A stretch of 64,000 nucleotides of DNA from UBA1801 sp035353395. GTDB taxonomy: Bacteria; Acidobacteriota; Holophagae; Holophagales; Holophagaceae. This document shows, one piece after another, positions 61,642 through 64,000 of the stretch. The notes below the pieces were generated by a model. The model worked only from the letters and a program-made list of their open reading frames with translations, was not told where the DNA came from and did not search any database. Every line of letters begins with the position of its first letter. The first letter of the stretch is position 1. The translations under genes were made by a program, and so were the position numbers. The stretch spans positions 7,831 through 71,830 of the forward strand of contig DAOPZL010000012.1 in the NCBI GenBank assembly GCA_035353395.1, given 5' to 3'.

Positions 61642-62217
61642 TCAGATCTTCAGGATCTCCGCGTCCTTGTGCTTGACGATCTCCTCCACTTCCTTGATGG
61701 AGTCGTCGGTGAGCTTCTGGATCTGGTCGAGGGACTTCTTGGCCGCGTCCTCGCTGAGGGGAGCCTTCTTGTCCTTCTCCAGCTTCTTGACTTCCTCGTT
61801 GGCGTCCCGCCGGACGTTGCGGATGGCGGTCTTGATCTCCTCCCCGAGCTTGTTCACGAGCTTGGTGAGCTCCTTGCGGCGGTCCTGGGTGAGGGCGGGG
61901 ATCGGCAGGCGCACCACGTTGCCGTCGTTGGCGGGGTTCAGCCCCAGGTCCGACTTCAGGATGGCGGTCTCGATGGCCTTGATGGCGGTCTTGTCGAAGG
62001 GGGCGATCATGAGCATGGACGGCTCGGGCACGCTCACCGACGCGATCTGGGCCAGGGGCATGGCGGCCCCGTAGTACTCCACCTGGATGGTGTCCAGGAT
62101 GCTGGTGTTGGCCCGTCCGGTCCGGATGGCGGCCATCTCCTTCTTCAGCGTCTCGAGGGACGTCCGCATGCGCTTCTTGGCCTCGGCGTGGATCGTGTCG
62201 GCGGTGGCTGGGGTCAT
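61642..62217 (-). CDS. frr: Ribosome recycling factor
   Basis: 191 residues. Starts MTPATADTIHAEAKKRM, contains LKKEMAAIRTGRANTSILD, VEYYGAAMPLAQIASVSVPEP, and ends in the EVEEIVKHKDAEILKI helix; all blocks of RRF are present. With EF-G it splits the post-termination ribosome. The start ATG at 62217 is preceded by GAAGGAG. pyrH and tsf are not adjacent in this window. Confidence 0.96.
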   Translation of the reverse strand: MTPATADTIHAEAKKRMRTSLETLKKEMAAIRTGRANTSILDTIQVEYYGAAMPLAQIASVSVPEPSMLMIAPFDKTAIKAIETAILKSDLGLNPANDGNVVRLPIPALTQDRRKELTKLVNKLGEEIKTAIRNVRRDANEEVKKLEKDKKAPLSEDAAKKSLDQIQKLTDDSIKEVEEIVKHKDAEILKI

Positions 62218-62267
62218 GTAGGCTCCTTCTGCGTGGCTAGGAGGTTCGTTCCGGTGAGGGAATGATA

Positions 62268-62948
62268 TCAGCCCAGGCAGGTGCTGCACCGTGCCCCGGC
62301 CTGCAGGTTCTCGATGACCTCGGGCACCTGGGCCAGGCTGGAGACCTCCACCAGGTCGGCCTCCGGGTCGTGCTCGGGGCGAGGACGCCCCTCCCGGTTC
62401 ACCCAGATGGCCGTCCAGCCCGCCGCCAGGGCCCCGAGGACGTCGTCCTTCCAGCTGTCGCCGACCATGGCGATCTGGCCGGGGAAGAGGCACAGCCGCT
62501 TCTGGGCCGTCTCGAAGGCTCCCGGCTCAGGCTTCAGGAAGCCCGTCTCCGCGCTCAGGAACCGGTTGGGGATCAGGGCGGCCAGGCCGAGGCGCTCCAG
62601 GAAATCCATGTCGAAGCTCTGGGTGTTGGACAACAGGCCCAAGCGGGCCAGCTGGCGGGTGCGGTCCAGGGCGTCCAGCGCCTCCGGGAAGCACTCGGCG
62701 TCCCGCGCGGCCTCGCTGAAGACGCCCGCCATGGCTTCCCGCTGGGCGGCGTCCAGCTCCAGGCGCGCCTCCCACCGGGCCAGGAAGGCCTCCCTGCCGG
62801 CGTGGGCCTGGACCATGGCGTCCCGCTTCAGGGCCGGGAAGTGTGCGCGCTGCGCTTCGGTCATCATTCCGTGCAGGTGCTGGTAGGGGTCCTTTCCCCG
62901 GCTGTGGACCAGGGTGTTCCACAGGTCGAAGACCGCGGCGCGGATCAT
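62268..62948 (-). CDS. HAD-family hydrolase
   Basis: 226 residues. FDLWNTLVHSRG (motif I has Asp-x-Trp-Asn: the second Asp is replaced by Asn), LLSNTQSFDMDFL (motif II), KPEPGAFETAQ (motif III Lys) and MVGDSWKDDVLGALAAGW (motif IV). The D-x-N in motif I is typical of the dehalogenase-like or other non-phosphatase HADs. It ends with a cysteine pair (ARCSTCLG). The ATG overlaps the previous stop (ATGA). Confidence 0.8.
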   Translation of the reverse strand: MIRAAVFDLWNTLVHSRGKDPYQHLHGMMTEAQRAHFPALKRDAMVQAHAGREAFLARWEARLELDAAQREAMAGVFSEAARDAECFPEALDALDRTRQLARLGLLSNTQSFDMDFLERLGLAALIPNRFLSAETGFLKPEPGAFETAQKRLCLFPGQIAMVGDSWKDDVLGALAAGWTAIWVNREGRPRPEHDPEADLVEVSSLAQVPEVIENLQAGARCSTCLG

Positions 62949-63445
62949 GGGGCACCCGCCGGCTTCTTGACCTTCAGCGGCACCGTGACGGGGATTCCCA
63001 GGACATCCAGACCCATCTCCCCGTCCAGGTGCCAGACGCCTGGGCGGTTGCCCGAGACCACGCTCTTCAGGATCGCGCTGGCCTTGCGGAGATCGCGATA
63101 GCTGAAGGACAGGTCCACCACGACCGGTGTGCTGGTCCCCGGCGCCAGGTCCACCCCCTTGTCGACGCCCATCTGGCCGAGGAAGTGGTTGGTGCCCTCC
63201 GTGTCCAGCGAGATGTCGCCCCGGATGTTGCGGGCCTTGAAGCGCACGTTCGTGGGATTGTCCGCCTTCACGGTCAGCTTGAGGTCGAGCCGGGACTGTT
63301 CGATGGGGTAGGCGAGCTGGACGTTCGGTTCCACCTGCTCCAGCGTGAAGGTCAGCTGCTTGGCGGCATTCCGGTAGCTCGCCGCAGGATCCTTGCATCC
63401 CGCGAGGACCATCAAGGCAGGAAGCGCCAGCCAGCGGGGGTTCAT
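62945..63445 (-). CDS. Lipoprotein with LEA14/WHy-type domain
   Basis: 166 residues. Signal with lipobox LAGC at about residue 16, then a single domain of paired strands (NVQLAYPIEQSRLDLKLTVKADNPTNVRF) with the conserved NP motif of LEA14/water-stress proteins. The LEA type-2 fold is a common periplasmic lipoprotein of unclear function. The start at 63445 overlaps the queD stop. Three genes queD-lipoprotein-HAD are coupled by ATGA overlaps. Confidence 0.7.
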   Translation of the reverse strand: MNPRWLALPALMVLAGCKDPAASYRNAAKQLTFTLEQVEPNVQLAYPIEQSRLDLKLTVKADNPTNVRFKARNIRGDISLDTEGTNHFLGQMGVDKGVDLAPGTSTPVVVDLSFSYRDLRKASAILKSVVSGNRPGVWHLDGEMGLDVLGIPVTVPLKVKKPAGAP

Positions 63446-63792
63446 GCCTCGCCCCGGTGGATGACGCAGTTGTCGGCGGTCTCGAAGAGTTCGAGCTGGC
63501 ACAGGCCCGGGAGCTCAGGCTTCAGCTGCCCCCAGATCCACGCGGAGATGTTCTCGGAGGTGGGGAGCGGGATCAGGTCGTTGAGGAAGTGGTGGTCGAG
63601 CTTCTGGAGGACCTGCTCCCGTACGATCCGGGAGAGGCCCTCGAAGTCGAGGACCATTCCGGTCTCGGCGTCCACCGGACCCTCCACGCTGACGAACAGC
63701 CGGTAGCTGTGCCCATGCAGGTTCCGGCACCTCCCTGGGTGGTTGTGGATGAAGTGGGCCGCCTCGAAGCGGTATTCCTTGCGCACGATCAT
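63442..63792 (-). CDS. queD: 6-carboxytetrahydropterin synthase (QueD) / PTPS family
   Basis: 116 residues. FEAAHFIHNHPGRCRNLHGHSYRL holds the zinc histidines and the catalytic Cys; VLDFEGLSRIV, DHHFLNDL, PTSENISAWIW and the Glu near the C-terminus complete the queuosine-type pattern. It makes 6-carboxytetrahydropterin for queuosine in tRNA. The ATG at 63792 has AAGGTG upstream; a longer start at 63828 is possible. Confidence 0.9.
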   Translation of the reverse strand: MIVRKEYRFEAAHFIHNHPGRCRNLHGHSYRLFVSVEGPVDAETGMVLDFEGLSRIVREQVLQKLDHHFLNDLIPLPTSENISAWIWGQLKPELPGLCQLELFETADNCVIHRGEA

Positions 63793-63915
63793 GGGAACAC
63801 CTTGGGGAAAACCTTCCGGGTGATCCATTCTAGCCCCCTCGAACCCCGGAAGGTTTTCCAAGACACCCGCGCCCCGTCGCGGACCCTCCCTCCCTTGAGG
63901 TAAGCTGAATCCCGC

Positions 63916-63992
63916 GCGCCCATAGCTCAGCCGGATAGAGCAACGGCCTTCTAAGCCGTAGGTCGCAGGTTCGAGTCCTGCTGGGCGCACCA
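63916..63992 (+). tRNA. tRNA-Arg (anticodon TCT)
   Basis: A complete cloverleaf with encoded CCA. Acceptor stem GCGCCCA/TGGGCGC, D-arm GCTC...GAGC, anticodon stem ACGGC/GCCGT with loop CTTCTAA (anticodon TCT, reading AGA), and T-arm GCAGG-TTCGAGT-CCTGC. The preceding TAAGCT (63900-63905) may be its -10. In a GC-rich genome AGA is rare, so a single minor-arginine tRNA is expected. Confidence 0.96.
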
Positions 63993-64000
63993 GAAGGAAG

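Overview
The window is a GC-rich, densely packed bacterial chromosome segment of 64 kb with about 61 protein genes and one tRNA. No transposase, integrase, phage gene or CRISPR array was seen. Complete lysine-fermentation genes, a protoporphyrin-route heme operon, a split signalling layer of GGDEF/EAL and PilZ-like proteins, and widespread ATGA/GTGA/TTGA gene overlaps would fit an anaerobic or facultative member of the Acidobacteriota, class Holophagae (Geothrix/Holophaga/Mesoterricola-like). That assignment is inference from gene content and style, not from a marker-gene comparison.

Layout. 1-5.9 kb: an M48 metalloprotease running off the left edge, then a copper operon (copZ, a CsoR-family repressor, copA) preceded by a near-perfect CsoR-type operator, then a MATE exporter and a double GNAT protein. 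6-10.8 kb, read in both directions: a VOC-HAD fusion, a uracil/xanthine permease, an NTF2-like protein and an M20 N-carbamoyl-amino-acid-type amidohydrolase. 10.8-11.36 kb is a gene-poor stretch ending in an unusually AT-rich promoter island. 11.36-22.3 kb is the lysine-fermentation cluster kdd-kce-kamA-kamB-kamC-kamD-kamE-CoA-transferase A/B-thiolase. It converts lysine through beta-lysine and 3,5-diaminohexanoate to acetoacetate and 3-aminobutyryl-CoA. The 3-aminobutyryl-CoA ammonia-lyase and the butyryl-CoA dehydrogenase are not in the window.

22.4-31.3 kb holds housekeeping genes (GNATs, ClC channel, TrmH-family methyltransferase, lnt, maf) and a 1136-residue protein that looks like a PknK-type kinase-ATPase-TPR regulator whose catalytic motifs have decayed. 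31.4-34.1 kb holds panB, panC, a small secreted protein and panD. panB and panD share a 36-nt leader (34/36 identical) that includes their ribosome-binding sites. 34.2-42.2 kb: RNase G, dCMP deaminase, agmatinase, HU, a GGDEF/EAL protein, an RpiR regulator and two unknowns.

42.3-54.2 kb is a heme operon hemA-C-D-B-L-(small ORF)-E-(agmatinase-like)-N-(glf)-H-Y, taking glutamyl-tRNA to protoheme, with three non-heme passengers. 54.5-64 kb: recA, a hybrid histidine kinase coupled to a PilZ/pseudo-receiver protein, a glycosyltransferase, a lipoprotein, cobU, frr, a HAD hydrolase, a LEA-like lipoprotein, queD and tRNA-Arg(TCT).

The most unusual signals are the shared pantothenate leader, the mismatch between a CsoR-type operator and an RcnR-like C-H-H ligand set in its repressor, the doubly decayed signalling proteins, and the AT-rich control region of the lysine cluster.
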